Source: an uncultured Oscillospiraceae bacterium | GTDB lineage: Bacteria > Bacillota > Clostridia > Oscillospirales > Acutalibacteraceae | NCBI GenBank assembly: GCA_949289045.1 | Contig: CASEMN010000004.1 | Span: 1 to 64,000, forward strand | Reading direction: 5' to 3' | DNA length: 64,000 bases | Part shown: positions 55,045 through 64,000 of the stretch, piece after piece | Position numbering within the stretch: the stretch's first letter is position 1 | Layout of the letters: every line of letters begins with the position of its first letter | Translations under genes and position numbers: made by a program | Notes under the pieces: generated by a model | Databases searched by the model: none | What the model saw: the letters and a program-made list of their open reading frames with translations, nothing else | Told to the model about the DNA's origin: nothing

Positions 55045-55339
55045 GGTTGCGCCTCCTTAAATTTGGCGGGCATTTGCTGAAATTCCTCACACTGTTCCGG
55101 GCGTTCCGCCCGTTCCTTTTTAAAAACCGAGTAGATTTTTCAATCAACCCGGGTGTTTGGCTCTTCTAGCATTCGGTCGCACCTCAAGACACACAAGGAA
55201 CAGGTGTGTCCCAGTCGGTTTAACCATATAAATTGCGCCCGGTTTGAAAATCGGACATACTCCGCAGAAATTTCCCGCTTCTAAGAGCGGCTACCTCCTG
55301 CATCATCGCATATCATCATGCACATTCGCATGCTCAAGT
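55045..55339 (-). promoter_or_regulatory. S10 operon leader, about 290 nt, structured
   Basis: The transcript from the promoter at 55340-55368 would run about 290 nt before rpsJ. It contains several hairpins, the clearest being GGGCG-GAA-CGCCC around 55098-55110 (minus strand), followed by an A/T stretch and the rpsJ ribosome binding site. Long leaders on this operon are known to bind L4 in Gammaproteobacteria and other factors in Firmicutes; whether this one does is unknown. Confidence 0.55.
55140..55172 (-). CDS. Possible 10-residue leader peptide in S10 leader
   Basis: ATG 55172 has GAGGTG 7 nt upstream and opens MLEEPNTRVD followed by TGA. The spacing is good for translation and the peptide lies midway between promoter and rpsJ, as expected for an attenuation peptide. 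Ten codons can occur by chance. Confidence 0.3.
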   Translation of the reverse strand: MLEEPNTRVD

Positions 55340-55368
55340 ATTATACCATGCATCATCTGCAAATGCAA
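55340..55368 (-). promoter_or_regulatory. Sigma-A promoter of the S10-spc-alpha operon
   Basis: On the minus strand TTGCAT (55363-55368), 17 bp and TATAAT (55340-55345). Transcription should start near 55333. An A/T-rich stretch upstream may act as an UP element. Confidence 0.82.
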
Positions 55369-55496
55369 CAACTTTTTGAAAAAAAATTCGTCATTTTATC
55401 CATAAGATTTTAAGCCTCAATTACGGCATAAAAACGGATAAACAGCCTCAAAAAAGCCGGTATAATACAAACCCGGACACAAAAATTTAAAAGAGC

Positions 55497-56846
55497 TTAT
55501 TTTGTTTTTATATTTTTAAGAACGGTATCAGTGTACCAGATTCCGTTTTCCTGTCTTACATTATAACTTCCGTCATACTTTGATGCAATATCTTTTATAA
55601 TAACCGTACCCTGTCCGTGATCCTTTGACCCGCGTTTTCTCTTCTCTTTCGCTGCATCGAACGGATTTTCGCCTTTGATACGTACAAAGTCCTCATCTAT
55701 CTCTATACTGAGTCTGAAAAGCTTTTCACCTTCGAACTCCCTGAGAGCATTCACGGCATTATCAATTATATTTCCGAGTACACGGCAGAAATCGTAATCA
55801 TCCACATTAAGCGGATAATGCTCCTCAACTTCCGCCTTTACTTTAATGCCGTCCTTTTCCGCCTCCTGCTTTTTCATATATATAATAGTATTAACAGTTT
55901 CATTGGAGCAAAGCGAAAATCTTGAAAGTCCCGTTATGTCATCATTGGTGCGCTGAAGAATTTCCAAAGCCTTTTCAGGCTTGCCGATTTCTATAAATCC
56001 CTTTGCGGCGGATATGAGGTTTGCGTAATCATGCTTTACTTTTCGGAACTCCTGCTGGTCTTCCTTTCGCATAAGCACCTGCTGATATTCCATTTTGCTT
56101 TTGGTCAGTGCTCTTTCGTTTAGAATGTTCCTTTCCTCAATGGCTTCAAAATAGTCCATGGCGAAGGGGAACAGGCAGTCGAAGAGCATAATGATAAGCA
56201 TAAATGCAAAAACTATTACACCAAGAGCTGTCAAATTAACCTCAGGATACTCACTGTAATCAGAAGGAACTGTCATAATAGCAAAAACAACAATCATGAT
56301 ATGTGATACGGGAAAAAATGAAAAAAGCAGCAAAAGCTTATTATTATTACCAGAAGCATTTTTCTTTCTGTAAAAGAATTTAAGAATTCCTGAAAATATA
56401 TAACTCACAGCTATAGTTAAAATGCAGTGACATAAAAACATATATAAATGATTCAAGTTATTATTCTCAGTCCCAAATATCTCTTCGTAATTTTTACCTT
56501 GATAAACAACCACTGATATCATTCCATAAAAAAACGTAGAGGAAAATTTTGAGATTATACTGAAAACCGCAGACATAGCCTTATGTGTAGTCTGACCATC
56601 TGTCAGAAACTTTAAAACTATAAATAAAGTTATTCCAAAACATACAAAACCTGCTGATTCAATAGGTGTATTAAACAACAGTGCAGCCCAAAGTTCTTTC
56701 GCCGCAAATATTGCCGCTATGGTAATTGCAGGATGATATTTATCCTTTGTAATACTGTGGGCTATGTTGTAATACGCAAACACCTCTGCAATGTGCATTA
56801 GTATTCTATATGGAAATAGCGGTGTTATATCTATTATCGGTCCCAT
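55497..56846 (-). CDS. GHKL-type sensor histidine kinase, orphan
   Basis: The protein is about 449 residues from ATG 56846 (GAGGAGAAAG upstream). The N-terminal half has about six or seven membrane segments. After a coiled coil, the phosphoacceptor block reads KVKHDYANLISAAKGFIEIG, like AgrC and other quorum-type kinases. The ATP-binding domain has VLGNIIDNAVNALREFEGEK (N box) and DHGQGTVIIKDIASKYDGSY (G box). No response regulator gene is adjacent, and no peptide-signal gene is seen, so signal and partner are unknown. It may act in trans with a LytTR-type regulator. Confidence 0.82.
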   Translation of the reverse strand: MGPIIDITPLFPYRILMHIAEVFAYYNIAHSITKDKYHPAITIAAIFAAKELWAALLFNTPIESAGFVCFGITLFIVLKFLTDGQTTHKAMSAVFSIISKFSSTFFYGMISVVVYQGKNYEEIFGTENNNLNHLYMFLCHCILTIAVSYIFSGILKFFYRKKNASGNNNKLLLLFSFFPVSHIMIVVFAIMTVPSDYSEYPEVNLTALGVIVFAFMLIIMLFDCLFPFAMDYFEAIEERNILNERALTKSKMEYQQVLMRKEDQQEFRKVKHDYANLISAAKGFIEIGKPEKALEILQRTNDDITGLSRFSLCSNETVNTIIYMKKQEAEKDGIKVKAEVEEHYPLNVDDYDFCRVLGNIIDNAVNALREFEGEKLFRLSIEIDEDFVRIKGENPFDAAKEKRKRGSKDHGQGTVIIKDIASKYDGSYNVRQENGIWYTDTVLKNIKTK

Positions 56847-56955
56847 TTTCTTTCTCCTCAAATCCATAATCATTATAAATCGCAAATATAATACCATAAA
56901 TATAAATCTGTGCATACAGCATATTATTTTAAAATCCTTTAACTTACTTACAGAG

Positions 56956-56984
56956 TTGTGTTTCAGGTTTTAAAGTGTTAAAAT
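56956..56984 (+). promoter_or_regulatory. Promoter of plsC gene
   Basis: TTGTGT (56956-56961), 17 bp, TAAAAT (56979-56984) with TGT before it. The start codon is 45 nt downstream of the -10. Confidence 0.62.
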
Positions 56985-57028
56985 TAATCAGTTATAAATA
57001 ATCGTCCTTGCGACAAAAGGAGAAAGCT

Positions 57029-57760
57029 ATGCGATACATACGCACAACAATTTGGTTCATTTACTTTTTTCTCTATCTGATATTTGTTCTGCCCAAGACC
57101 TCAAAGCTTAAAAATCTCACCGAGCAGGGCAAAATTGGAGAAAGAGATGCTTACCTGAGAAAAACCGTTTACAAATGGGCAACTCGACTCATGCGTCTTG
57201 CAGGGGTAAAGGTAAACGTAACCGGTAAAGAAAATCTCCCCGACGGTCCCGCTCTCTATGTAAGCAATCATCAGGGACTTTACGACATCCCGGTGCTGCT
57301 CACAAGTCTCGACAAACCCAACGGCTTTATAGCAAAAAAGGAAGCAAAGAAAATCCCCTTTGTCCCCACCTGGATGGATTATCTCGGCTGTGTATTCATT
57401 GACCGTGAAAATCCCAGAGAGGCTGTAAAAGCTTTAAATGAGGCAGCCGATAAAATCAAAGATGGATACTCAATAATAATCTTCCCGGAGGGTACAAGAA
57501 GCAAGGGCGACAAAATGGGACAGTTTAAAGGCGGCGCTTTTAAAATCGCCGAAAAGACAAGAGTTCCAATTGTTCCGGTGCTCCTTGACGGCACATACAA
57601 AATCATGGAAGCTAACAAAAACTGGATGGTTCCCGGCACTGTCAATGTGACAATCCTGCCCCAAATTGACACAACAGAACTTACTAAAGCCGATTTCAAG
57701 ACCCTCGGTTCTGAAATCAAAGCTTCCCTTGAAAACACTTTTGCAGAAAACCACAAATAA
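57029..57760 (+). CDS. plsC: 1-acyl-sn-glycerol-3-phosphate acyltransferase
   Basis: The protein is about 243 residues from ATG 57029 (AAAAGGAGAAAG upstream). An N-terminal membrane segment is followed by the four acyltransferase blocks: VSNHQGLYDIPVL (His-x4-Asp), GCVFIDRENPREAV, IIFPEGTRSKG and TRVPIVPVLLDG. It makes phosphatidic acid from lysophosphatidic acid at the membrane. Confidence 0.92.
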   Translation: MRYIRTTIWFIYFFLYLIFVLPKTSKLKNLTEQGKIGERDAYLRKTVYKWATRLMRLAGVKVNVTGKENLPDGPALYVSNHQGLYDIPVLLTSLDKPNGFIAKKEAKKIPFVPTWMDYLGCVFIDRENPREAVKALNEAADKIKDGYSIIIFPEGTRSKGDKMGQFKGGAFKIAEKTRVPIVPVLLDGTYKIMEANKNWMVPGTVNVTILPQIDTTELTKADFKTLGSEIKASLENTFAENHK

Positions 57761-57877
57761 ATCCCTTGTCATAATGCCGAATATCTGCTTCTAATATTGT
57801 TATTTAGTCCTATTTTATCAAGAAAAAAAATATGATAGAATTATGGGCAGATGAAAAATATTAGAGGAGGTATTTTC

Positions 57878-58195
57878 ATGATAGGTTTAGGCAAATGGGA
57901 ATGCAAAGTAGATACTATGTTCTACAAAGGCACAATCACCATTGAAATTTCCGACAATAACGGCGAATACGCTTTTGTATTCGGTGCAGAGGGTACTCCC
58001 ATTCCGGAAGTTAACGTAACAGAAGTTCACGAGGAAAACGGTAATACTCTTGTGGGAACCGGCACAACTCCGGTACTTCCCGGCAAAGAGCTTGTAGCTA
58101 CAATGACTTTCACAGATGAAGATCATTTTGACGGTTCGTTAAAGGTTCCGTTCCTCGGAAAAATCAAAGTTAAAAACGGCTGCAGAGTTGGCTAA
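57878..58195 (+). CDS. Small conserved-type protein of unknown function
   Basis: The protein is about 105 residues from ATG 57878 (GAGGAGG upstream; the frame from 57851 has no site). It is all-beta in appearance: LGKWECKVDTMFYKGTITIE, then VNVTEVHEENGNTLVGTGTT and KVPFLGKIKVKNGCRV. The regular Gly/Thr/Val pattern suggests a small beta-barrel that might bind a lipid or other ligand. No signal peptide or membrane segment is seen. It is monocistronic with its own terminator. Confidence 0.65.
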   Translation: MIGLGKWECKVDTMFYKGTITIEISDNNGEYAFVFGAEGTPIPEVNVTEVHEENGNTLVGTGTTPVLPGKELVATMTFTDEDHFDGSLKVPFLGKIKVKNGCRVG

Positions 58196-58200
58196 GATTC

Positions 58201-58230
58201 ATCCCTCTCCCAAAAAGAGAGGGATTTTTA
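58201..58230 (+). terminator. Intrinsic terminator
   Basis: An 8-bp stem TCCCTCTC/GAGAGGGA with a 7-nt loop and T5 lies 7 nt after the preceding stop codon. Confidence 0.88.
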
Positions 58231-58259
58231 CTTTTATATAAAAATATCACTTTATTATC

Positions 58260-58288
58260 TTGACAAAAACTAAATGATGTGATAAGAT
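58260..58288 (+). promoter_or_regulatory. Promoter of the tRNA-Ser pair
   Basis: TTGACA (58260-58265), 17 bp, TAAGAT (58283-58288) with a TGTGA extended -10. The first tRNA begins 16 nt later. Confidence 0.8.
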
Positions 58289-58304
58289 TTATTCCGTCGC
58301 TTAT

Positions 58305-58393
58305 GGAGAGATACCGAAGTGGTTATAACGGAACGGTCTTGAAAACCGTCGTACGGCAACGTACCGTGGGTTCGAATCCCACTCTCTCCGCCA
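58305..58393 (+). tRNA. tRNA-Ser (anticodon UGA)
   Basis: The acceptor GGAGAGA (58305-58311) pairs with TCTCTCC (58383-58389); the anticodon loop CTTGAAA gives TGA; a long variable arm (GTACGGCAACGTACC) and GGTTCGAATCC are present. CCA is encoded at 58391-58393. Confidence 0.95.
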
Positions 58394-58433
58394 TTTTAAA
58401 AACAATATAAATTAATATATATGTTACCATCAT

Positions 58434-58524
58434 GGAGAAGTACTCAAGTTGGTGACGAGGCGCCCCTGCTAAGGGCGTAGGTCGGGTAACCGGCGCGGGA
58501 GTTCGAGTCTCCCCTTCTCCGCCA
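58434..58524 (+). tRNA. tRNA-Ser (anticodon GCU)
   Basis: The acceptor GGAGAAG pairs with CTTCTCC (58514-58520); the anticodon loop CTGCTAA gives GCT; a long variable arm and GAGTTCGAGTCTC follow. CCA is encoded at 58522-58524. Confidence 0.95.
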
Positions 58525-58530
58525 GAAAAT

Positions 58531-58566
58531 AACCACTATTTTGTTATAGCAAAATAGTGGTTATTT
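58531..58566 (+). terminator. Terminator of the tRNA-Ser pair
   Basis: A long stem (AACCACTATTTTG/CAAAATAGTGGTT) with a short loop is followed by ATTTC, directly after the second tRNA. Confidence 0.82.
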
Positions 58567-58699
58567 CATATCTATGCGTATTTTCGGTGCTTGAGTCACC
58601 GGAGCAAAAAAATCGATAATGCAATTTTTCTATAATTTTTAGCTTCCGTCGTTGTATACCTGTAGTGTCTCTGGTTTTTAATCGAAAGGAAGATTTCAC

Positions 58700-59227
58700 A
58701 TGACTTACGAATATGCTGCATATTTCAGACTCCTACTATTATGCGGCTATGAAGATGAACTGCAACAGTATATAAATAATGCGCTAATTGAGCAAGATCC
58801 TCTTACAGATATTATTCTTTCATTATCAACTGCCGGCGGTGACAAAAAAATCATTTTGTCCGTACTTAACGAATATCTTCGTAAAGTCAAAGACTCAGAC
58901 ATTAATTATAATAAAACTGTATTTGATTTAGTCATGTCTTTTTTGAAAAAGATATATCAGGATGATTTATTGTCTAAAAAAGCAATGGCTGAATTAATGT
59001 ATCACCTTGCTCTATACACAGAGCGATATTTAGAAGAGCCTTGGAGTACAATGTATTACATGGGTGACCTATTTGATGAAGCAGAAACAGGATATATCGA
59101 CAAAGAAGATTTTTTACTAAAATTTGAAGCCTTTATAAACAATAAAACTCTATTTGGTGATTATCCTCCTATTTTCCCCAAAGAAAACTTATTCAAAAGG
59201 TTGCTCAGAAAAATACATGGCAAGTAA
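58700..59227 (+). CDS. Unknown protein, helical, immunity-protein-like in style
   Basis: The 175-residue protein has no signal or membrane segment. It is predicted helical and acidic (YGYEDELQQYINNALIEQ-type, LFDEAETGYIDKEDFLLKF), with low-GC codon use unlike its neighbours, and sits just behind tRNA genes, a common insertion point. Single-copy proteins of this look often turn out to be immunity proteins to contact-dependent toxins, but no toxin gene is nearby and I recognise no domain. AGGAAGA precedes the ATG. Confidence 0.6.
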   Translation: MTYEYAAYFRLLLLCGYEDELQQYINNALIEQDPLTDIILSLSTAGGDKKIILSVLNEYLRKVKDSDINYNKTVFDLVMSFLKKIYQDDLLSKKAMAELMYHLALYTERYLEEPWSTMYYMGDLFDEAETGYIDKEDFLLKFEAFINNKTLFGDYPPIFPKENLFKRLLRKIHGK

Positions 59228-59288
59228 ACACTGTTTACCCGTTTTTCTGAAATGCACCACTTATGCCAAAAGGGATGCATTATTATTT

Positions 59289-59318
59289 AAAAAGCACACT
59301 GTTCGCAGTGTGCTTTTT
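59289..59318 (+). terminator. Intrinsic terminator
   Basis: A 13-bp stem (AAAAAGCACACTG/CAGTGTGCTTTTT) with a 4-nt loop, after the unknown gene ending at 59227. Confidence 0.88.
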
Positions 59319-59477
59319 CTTTTGCAAAGCCTTATATATCGTCTCCTCTAAATCAAATGTTTCATAATAATTTAGCTAAATATACGCCCTGATATTCCTG
59401 TAACATCTTTTATATTGATTTCATAGTATGTAAAGGCACATTAAATATGTGTCGTACCCGCAACTTTTTAAATCTTA

Positions 59478-60933
<1,456 letters not shown>

Positions 60934-60938
60934 TAATT

Positions 60939-60966
60939 GGGGGTATTTCTTTTCGGGAAATACCCC
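60939..60966 (+). terminator. Terminator-like hairpin after collagen-like gene
   Basis: GGGGTATTTC/GAAATACCCC forms a strong stem followed by GCTTCTTTT. It may only partly stop transcription into the glycosyltransferase gene that starts 52 nt later. Confidence 0.75.
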
Positions 60967-61018
60967 GCTTCTTTTAATAATGATACATAATATTAAGTCC
61001 ATTGAAAGGATGACCGTC

Positions 61019-62119
61019 ATGAACAAGTACAGAATTTGTGTATACGCAATTTGCAAAAACGAAGAACAGTTTGCGGAAGCGTGGGTAAAATCCATGAGTG
61101 AAGCCGATAAAATCGTTGTACTTGATACCGGATCAGAAGATAAAACCGTTTCAAAGCTGAAAAATGCTGGAGCCGATGTTTACGAAGAAAAGATTATTCC
61201 GTGGCGGTTTGACACAGCAAGGAACCGCTCTTTAGAGCTTGTACCCGATGACATTGATATATGCGTCTGTGTAGATTTAGACGAACGGTTTGAACCGGGC
61301 TGGAGAGAAATTCTTGAGAAAACATGGATGAGTGATACAAAAAGAGCACAGTACCGATACACATGGAATTTTAATCCCGACGGCTCAGAGGGTGTTGTGT
61401 TCTGGATTGATAAAATCCATGCCCGCCACGGATTCCACTGGGAGCATCCTGTCCATGAAGTGCTGGCATATACAGGCACTGAACCGTGCAATACGGTTTA
61501 CGCCGAGGGAATTCAGCTAAATCATTACGCCGACCCTACAAAATCCCGCTCGCAATATCTGCCGCTTTTAGAGCTGTCTGTAAAAGAAGCCCCCGACGAT
61601 GACCGAAATATGCACTACTTAGGCAGAGAGTATATGTTCAAAGGTCAATGGGATAAATGCATCGAAACTTTAAAGCGTCATCTCTCCATGCCGAGAACTC
61701 AGTGGAAAGATGAAAGATGTGCTTCCATGCGTTTTATTGCAAGATCATATCTGCAAAAAGGGAACCGTGAAGAAGCGAAAGCATGGTATTACAGAAGCAT
61801 AGCAGAAGCGCCTTATCTCAGAGAGCCTTATATGGATTTTGCCAACATGATGTATGAGGAAAAAAACTGGTGCGCCGTTATATATTTCACCCGGTGTGCC
61901 CTTGAAATAAAAGAACGACCACGTACTTACATCTGCGAAGCGGGAGCCTGGGGAAGCGCCCCTTACGATCTTCTGTCACTGGGATATTACTATACAGGAG
62001 CTTATGATAAAGCTTTGGAGGCGGTAAACAAAGCATTGGAGTTTTCGCCGCAGGATGAAAGATTACTGAATAACAAAAAAATAATGGAGTCAGCCGCATC
62101 AGGTCAGTTTCTCAGTTAA
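61019..62119 (+). CDS. GT2-family glycosyltransferase with TPR-like C-terminal half
   Basis: The protein is about 366 residues from ATG 61019 (GAAAGG 9 nt upstream). The GT-A domain is MNKYRICVYAICKNEEQFAE, VVLDTGSEDKT, and CVDLDERFEPGW with the DxD-type metal site. After about residue 190 there are repeated helical units (MHYLGREYMFKGQWDKCIET, IARSYLQKGNREEAKAWYY, LGYYYTGAYDKALEAVNKAL) like TPRs. Such enzymes glycosylate surface proteins or polysaccharides, and its place right after a Thr-rich collagen-like gene makes that protein the likely acceptor, by analogy with exosporium glycoprotein operons. This is inference. Confidence 0.8.
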   Translation: MNKYRICVYAICKNEEQFAEAWVKSMSEADKIVVLDTGSEDKTVSKLKNAGADVYEEKIIPWRFDTARNRSLELVPDDIDICVCVDLDERFEPGWREILEKTWMSDTKRAQYRYTWNFNPDGSEGVVFWIDKIHARHGFHWEHPVHEVLAYTGTEPCNTVYAEGIQLNHYADPTKSRSQYLPLLELSVKEAPDDDRNMHYLGREYMFKGQWDKCIETLKRHLSMPRTQWKDERCASMRFIARSYLQKGNREEAKAWYYRSIAEAPYLREPYMDFANMMYEEKNWCAVIYFTRCALEIKERPRTYICEAGAWGSAPYDLLSLGYYYTGAYDKALEAVNKALEFSPQDERLLNNKKIMESAASGQFLS

Positions 62120-62191
62120 AGCAAAAATCAGTTTTACATTATCCCCTATTAAGAGAAATACTGTAAAAAACCTTAAAGCCTTCTGAATTCA

Positions 62192-62220
62192 TTGTCAGCA
62201 TAAACGCCTCATGATATAAT
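62192..62220 (+). promoter_or_regulatory. Promoter of SdpI-family gene
   Basis: TTGTCA (62192-62197), 17 bp, TATAAT (62215-62220) with TGA before it. The leader of about 130 nt to the ATG at 62359 shows no motif I recognise. Confidence 0.75.
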
Positions 62221-62358
62221 AAATTAAGGTGAGATATTCCAGGGTGTGAAAACCGAAAGCCGATCCTTTTTCTTTGGTTCCCGCTTTTAGATAATGGATA
62301 AATACATCGCTCTGAGTCTTACAAAAAATCTCGAATTCACTGGCAGGAGGATAAGACT

Positions 62359-62736
62359 ATGGGATTTTGGATTTATATGCTCATCATGGCTTTGCTTATA
62401 CCGTGTTCCATGATCGGATTCGGCAAACTCTTTCTCAAGCGTCCTCCGAAAGACATCAACGCCGTTTTTGGATACCGCACCAATATGTCCATGAAGAACA
62501 AGGACACATGGAATTTTGCCCATAAGCACTGCGGCAAATTATGGTACGTTGGCGGCCTTGTTTTGCTTCCCATATCAGCAATAGCCATGCTGTGCACTCT
62601 GGGTAAAAGCACCGATGTCACAGGGACTGTAGGAGGAATAATCTGCGCAGTCCAGCTTATTGCAGTCGTAGGTTCAATTTTCCCCACCGAATTTGCCCTT
62701 AAAAAGAACTTCGACAAAAACGGAAACAGAAAATAA
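62359..62736 (+). CDS. SdpI-family membrane protein
   Basis: The 125-residue protein has three membrane segments (about 3-20, 60-80, 88-110). The motif INAVFGYRTNMSMKNKDTWN followed by FAHKHCGKLW is the SdpI/YhfL signature. SdpI gives immunity to the SdpC toxin in Bacillus subtilis; lone relatives are common and their role is unclear. CAGGAGG precedes the ATG. No SdpC-like toxin is visible. Confidence 0.82.
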   Translation: MGFWIYMLIMALLIPCSMIGFGKLFLKRPPKDINAVFGYRTNMSMKNKDTWNFAHKHCGKLWYVGGLVLLPISAIAMLCTLGKSTDVTGTVGGIICAVQLIAVVGSIFPTEFALKKNFDKNGNRK

Positions 62737-62753
62737 ATTCACATCTTTTATCT

Positions 62754-62792
62754 TTCATACAATCCGTCATTATGGTAAAATTTCTGTATGAA
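62754..62792. promoter_or_regulatory. Inverted repeat around the tetR promoter, candidate operator
   Basis: TTCATACA (62754-62761) and TGTATGAA (62785-62792) form a perfect 8-bp inverted repeat with 23 bp between, containing the likely -10 (TAAAAT, 62776-62781). It may be the autoregulatory site of the TetR protein. Confidence 0.45.
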
Positions 62793-62826
62793 TCTCATCA
62801 ATTCTCATATCAGAGGGTGTACGATA

Positions 62827-63360
62827 ATGCCGATAGACATGAAAAACATAATTTCCGAAACTTTTATAGATATGGTACGTCAAAAGGGACTTGATAAAAT
62901 CACTGTCAAAGCCCTGATAGAAGCCTGCAACATTTCACGTCAGACCTTTTATTATCACTTTCAGGACATTATGGATGTGGTAGAATGGTCAGTAACAAAA
63001 TCAGCTCAGAATATGCTTTCACGCAGTCTTGAAGCTGAAAGCCCCGAAAAGGCATTGGAAGTTTTCATCACCTCCGCCGCTGAAAATCAGAGCTTAATTT
63101 CAAAGCTGCTCAATTCCCACAGACGTGATGAAATAGAAAAAACTTTTCTTAACGCCACAAGAACATACTTACAGGAAATGCTTAAAAGAAAAGTACCCGA
63201 ATCCACATTAAGCTACTCGGATTTAAATGTGCTGCTGGATTTCTGGGCATGCGGCATTACAGGGTTACTGTTTAAATACTGCTCTGACAAAGACCTTAAC
63301 GTCAGTCAGCTTGCTGATCAGATTTATCGTCTTCTGTCTGAACAAATGCTGCAAAAGTAG
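62827..63360 (+). CDS. TetR-family transcriptional regulator
   Basis: The protein is about 177 residues from ATG 62827 (GAGGGTG upstream). Its N-terminal helix-turn-helix is DKITVKALIEACNISRQTFY YHFQDIMD (read in two parts, about 22-50). The C-terminal ligand domain is of the TetR_C_7/DhaS type (LLDFWACGITGLLFKYCSDK). It may control itself and the adjacent SdpI-family gene. The effector is unknown. Confidence 0.85.
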   Translation: MPIDMKNIISETFIDMVRQKGLDKITVKALIEACNISRQTFYYHFQDIMDVVEWSVTKSAQNMLSRSLEAESPEKALEVFITSAAENQSLISKLLNSHRRDEIEKTFLNATRTYLQEMLKRKVPESTLSYSDLNVLLDFWACGITGLLFKYCSDKDLNVSQLADQIYRLLSEQMLQK

Positions 63361-63410
63361 TATTGGCCTTTGAGTTTTCAACATAACAATTTAATTTTAA
63401 CTTACAAAAA

Positions 63411-63443
63411 AGCCAAAGTGTAAAAAAGACTTACACTTTGGCT
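63411..63443 (+). terminator. Intrinsic terminator of tetR
   Basis: A 13-bp stem (AGCCAAAGTGTAA/TTACACTTTGGCT) with a 7-nt loop followed by TTTTC. Confidence 0.88.
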
Positions 63444-63542
63444 TTTCTGTCTGTACAGATAAATAAAACTGCAAGTGGCTAAGTAAATTTTTTCTGTTAT
63501 AACATAGATGAAAAATAAATCACCTTGAAAGAAGCTGATTTT

Positions 63543-63983
63543 ATGAGCAACGGAATTTTAGCTATAAAGCTCTATGAACTGGAAAAATCTTACGGGCAGA
63601 TGCAGAGCCGTTTACGACTGTGTCAGGAAGCGGAACCGGATAAACTCCAGCGGGAATTACAGGAACTGAAAGATGAATATGAAGAAAAGAATTATCTCCT
63701 CGAACAAAACGCCGAAAACAGCCGTTCACCTGCCGTTGCAGCTCTCTCAAAAAAACAGGTTGAATTTTTTAAAAATGCTGAAAACATTATGAAAGAAGAC
63801 ATTCCAAAATTTCTGCGCAGCGAAACAAGTGACGATACCGAAACTGATGCAGAGGCATATGCTCTCTATGCAGAATACGCCATTGATTTTGCGGTACAGT
63901 CAATGCGATATGCACTTATTGCCGCAATGAAAGCAATAGATGCTCAAAATGAGCTTGACAAAGAAAGAGAGGATTTAAAATGA
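63543..63983 (+). CDS. Unknown coiled-coil protein
   Basis: The protein is about 146 residues from ATG 63543 (GAAAGAAGC upstream). A heptad-rich first half (KLYELEKSYGQMQSRL, LQRELQELKDEYEEKN) is followed by an acidic middle and an amphipathic helix (IDFAVQSMRYALIAAMKAID). No signal or membrane segment is seen. Its stop TGA overlaps the next start (ATGA), so the two genes are translationally coupled. Function is unknown; a structural or adaptor protein for the next gene's product is possible. Confidence 0.7.
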   Translation: MSNGILAIKLYELEKSYGQMQSRLRLCQEAEPDKLQRELQELKDEYEEKNYLLEQNAENSRSPAVAALSKKQVEFFKNAENIMKEDIPKFLRSETSDDTETDAEAYALYAEYAIDFAVQSMRYALIAAMKAIDAQNELDKEREDLK

Positions 63984-64000
63984 ATGAAGTCAAAAAACCT
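63980..64000 (+). CDS. Start of next gene, cut by window end
   Basis: The ATG at 63980 overlaps the preceding TGA and opens MNEVKKP before the window ends. The tight coupling supports a real gene, but seven residues tell nothing about function. Confidence 0.55.

Noticed and set aside
58305..58699. Genomic island at the tRNA-Ser genes
   Set aside because: One low-GC unknown gene follows, but no integrase and no repeat of the tRNA 3' end were found in the window.
62227..62358. Riboswitch in the SdpI-gene leader
   Set aside because: The leader is long enough, but no conserved riboswitch core could be recognised.

Overview
The window is a chromosomal segment of a low-to-moderate GC, Gram-positive gut-type bacterium, most likely a Clostridia member (Bacillota; Ruminococcaceae/Oscillospiraceae-like by inference). 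The clues are strong AGGAGG-type ribosome binding sites, the S10-spc-alpha order ending secY-adk-map-KOW protein-infA-rpmJ-rpsM-rpsK-rpsD-rpoA-rplQ, zinc-type S4, S14 and L36, clostridial lipoprotein signals, a GHKL histidine kinase and many intracellular glycosidases. TGA is an ordinary stop here: several genes end in it, including TTGA, TGATG and ATGA start/stop overlaps.

Region 1 (1-19900, minus strand). After a broken IS200-type transposase end lies one 14-gene unit of about 19.4 kb with almost no gaps. In transcription order it encodes a metallophosphoesterase, a GH101-like protein, a glucose-dehydrogenase-like MDR enzyme, an L-galactonate-5-dehydrogenase-like Zn enzyme, UxaB, UxaA, a COG3618 lactonase, a GH110-like alpha-1,3-galactosidase, a GH29 alpha-L-fucosidase broken by two in-frame stops, a GH101/GH129-like (DUF5696-type) protein, a GH95 alpha-L-fucosidase, a GPH symporter, a second metallophosphoesterase and an alkaline-phosphatase-superfamily lipoprotein. 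The glycosidases have no signal peptides while the phosphoesterases are anchored outside. I infer a locus for fucosylated, alpha-galactosylated host-type glycans. Its oxidative branch resembles the known L-galactonate route and might act on L-fucose (6-deoxy-L-galactose).

Region 2 (19901-30300). A divergent AraC regulator is followed by a GH35 enzyme. Then come an aromatic-acid-exporter-type membrane protein, a GH31 glycosidase and a beta-helix protein with a PDZ-like end (all minus), and an acyltransferase-3 membrane protein (plus).

Region 3 (30300-39590). Housekeeping genes: HemW, a DUF2812 protein, an orphan FakA-C-like domain, a three-S1-domain protein, PutP, an amino-acid ABC transporter and an RluA-type pseudouridine synthase. 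The ABC transporter's binding protein is circularly permuted. A GC-rich island with its own terminator between the S1-protein gene and putP may be a small RNA.

Region 4 (39600-55370). The full ribosomal protein super-operon, with a clear sigma-A promoter and a leader of about 290 nt containing a possible 10-residue peptide.

Region 5 (55497-64000). An orphan histidine kinase, PlsC, a small unknown protein, two tRNA-Ser genes, an unknown protein, a Cys-headed collagen-like surface protein followed by a GT2/TPR glycosyltransferase, an SdpI-family protein, a TetR regulator and a coiled-coil protein gene overlapping the next, truncated gene.

All family names come from motifs read by eye; no database search was run.
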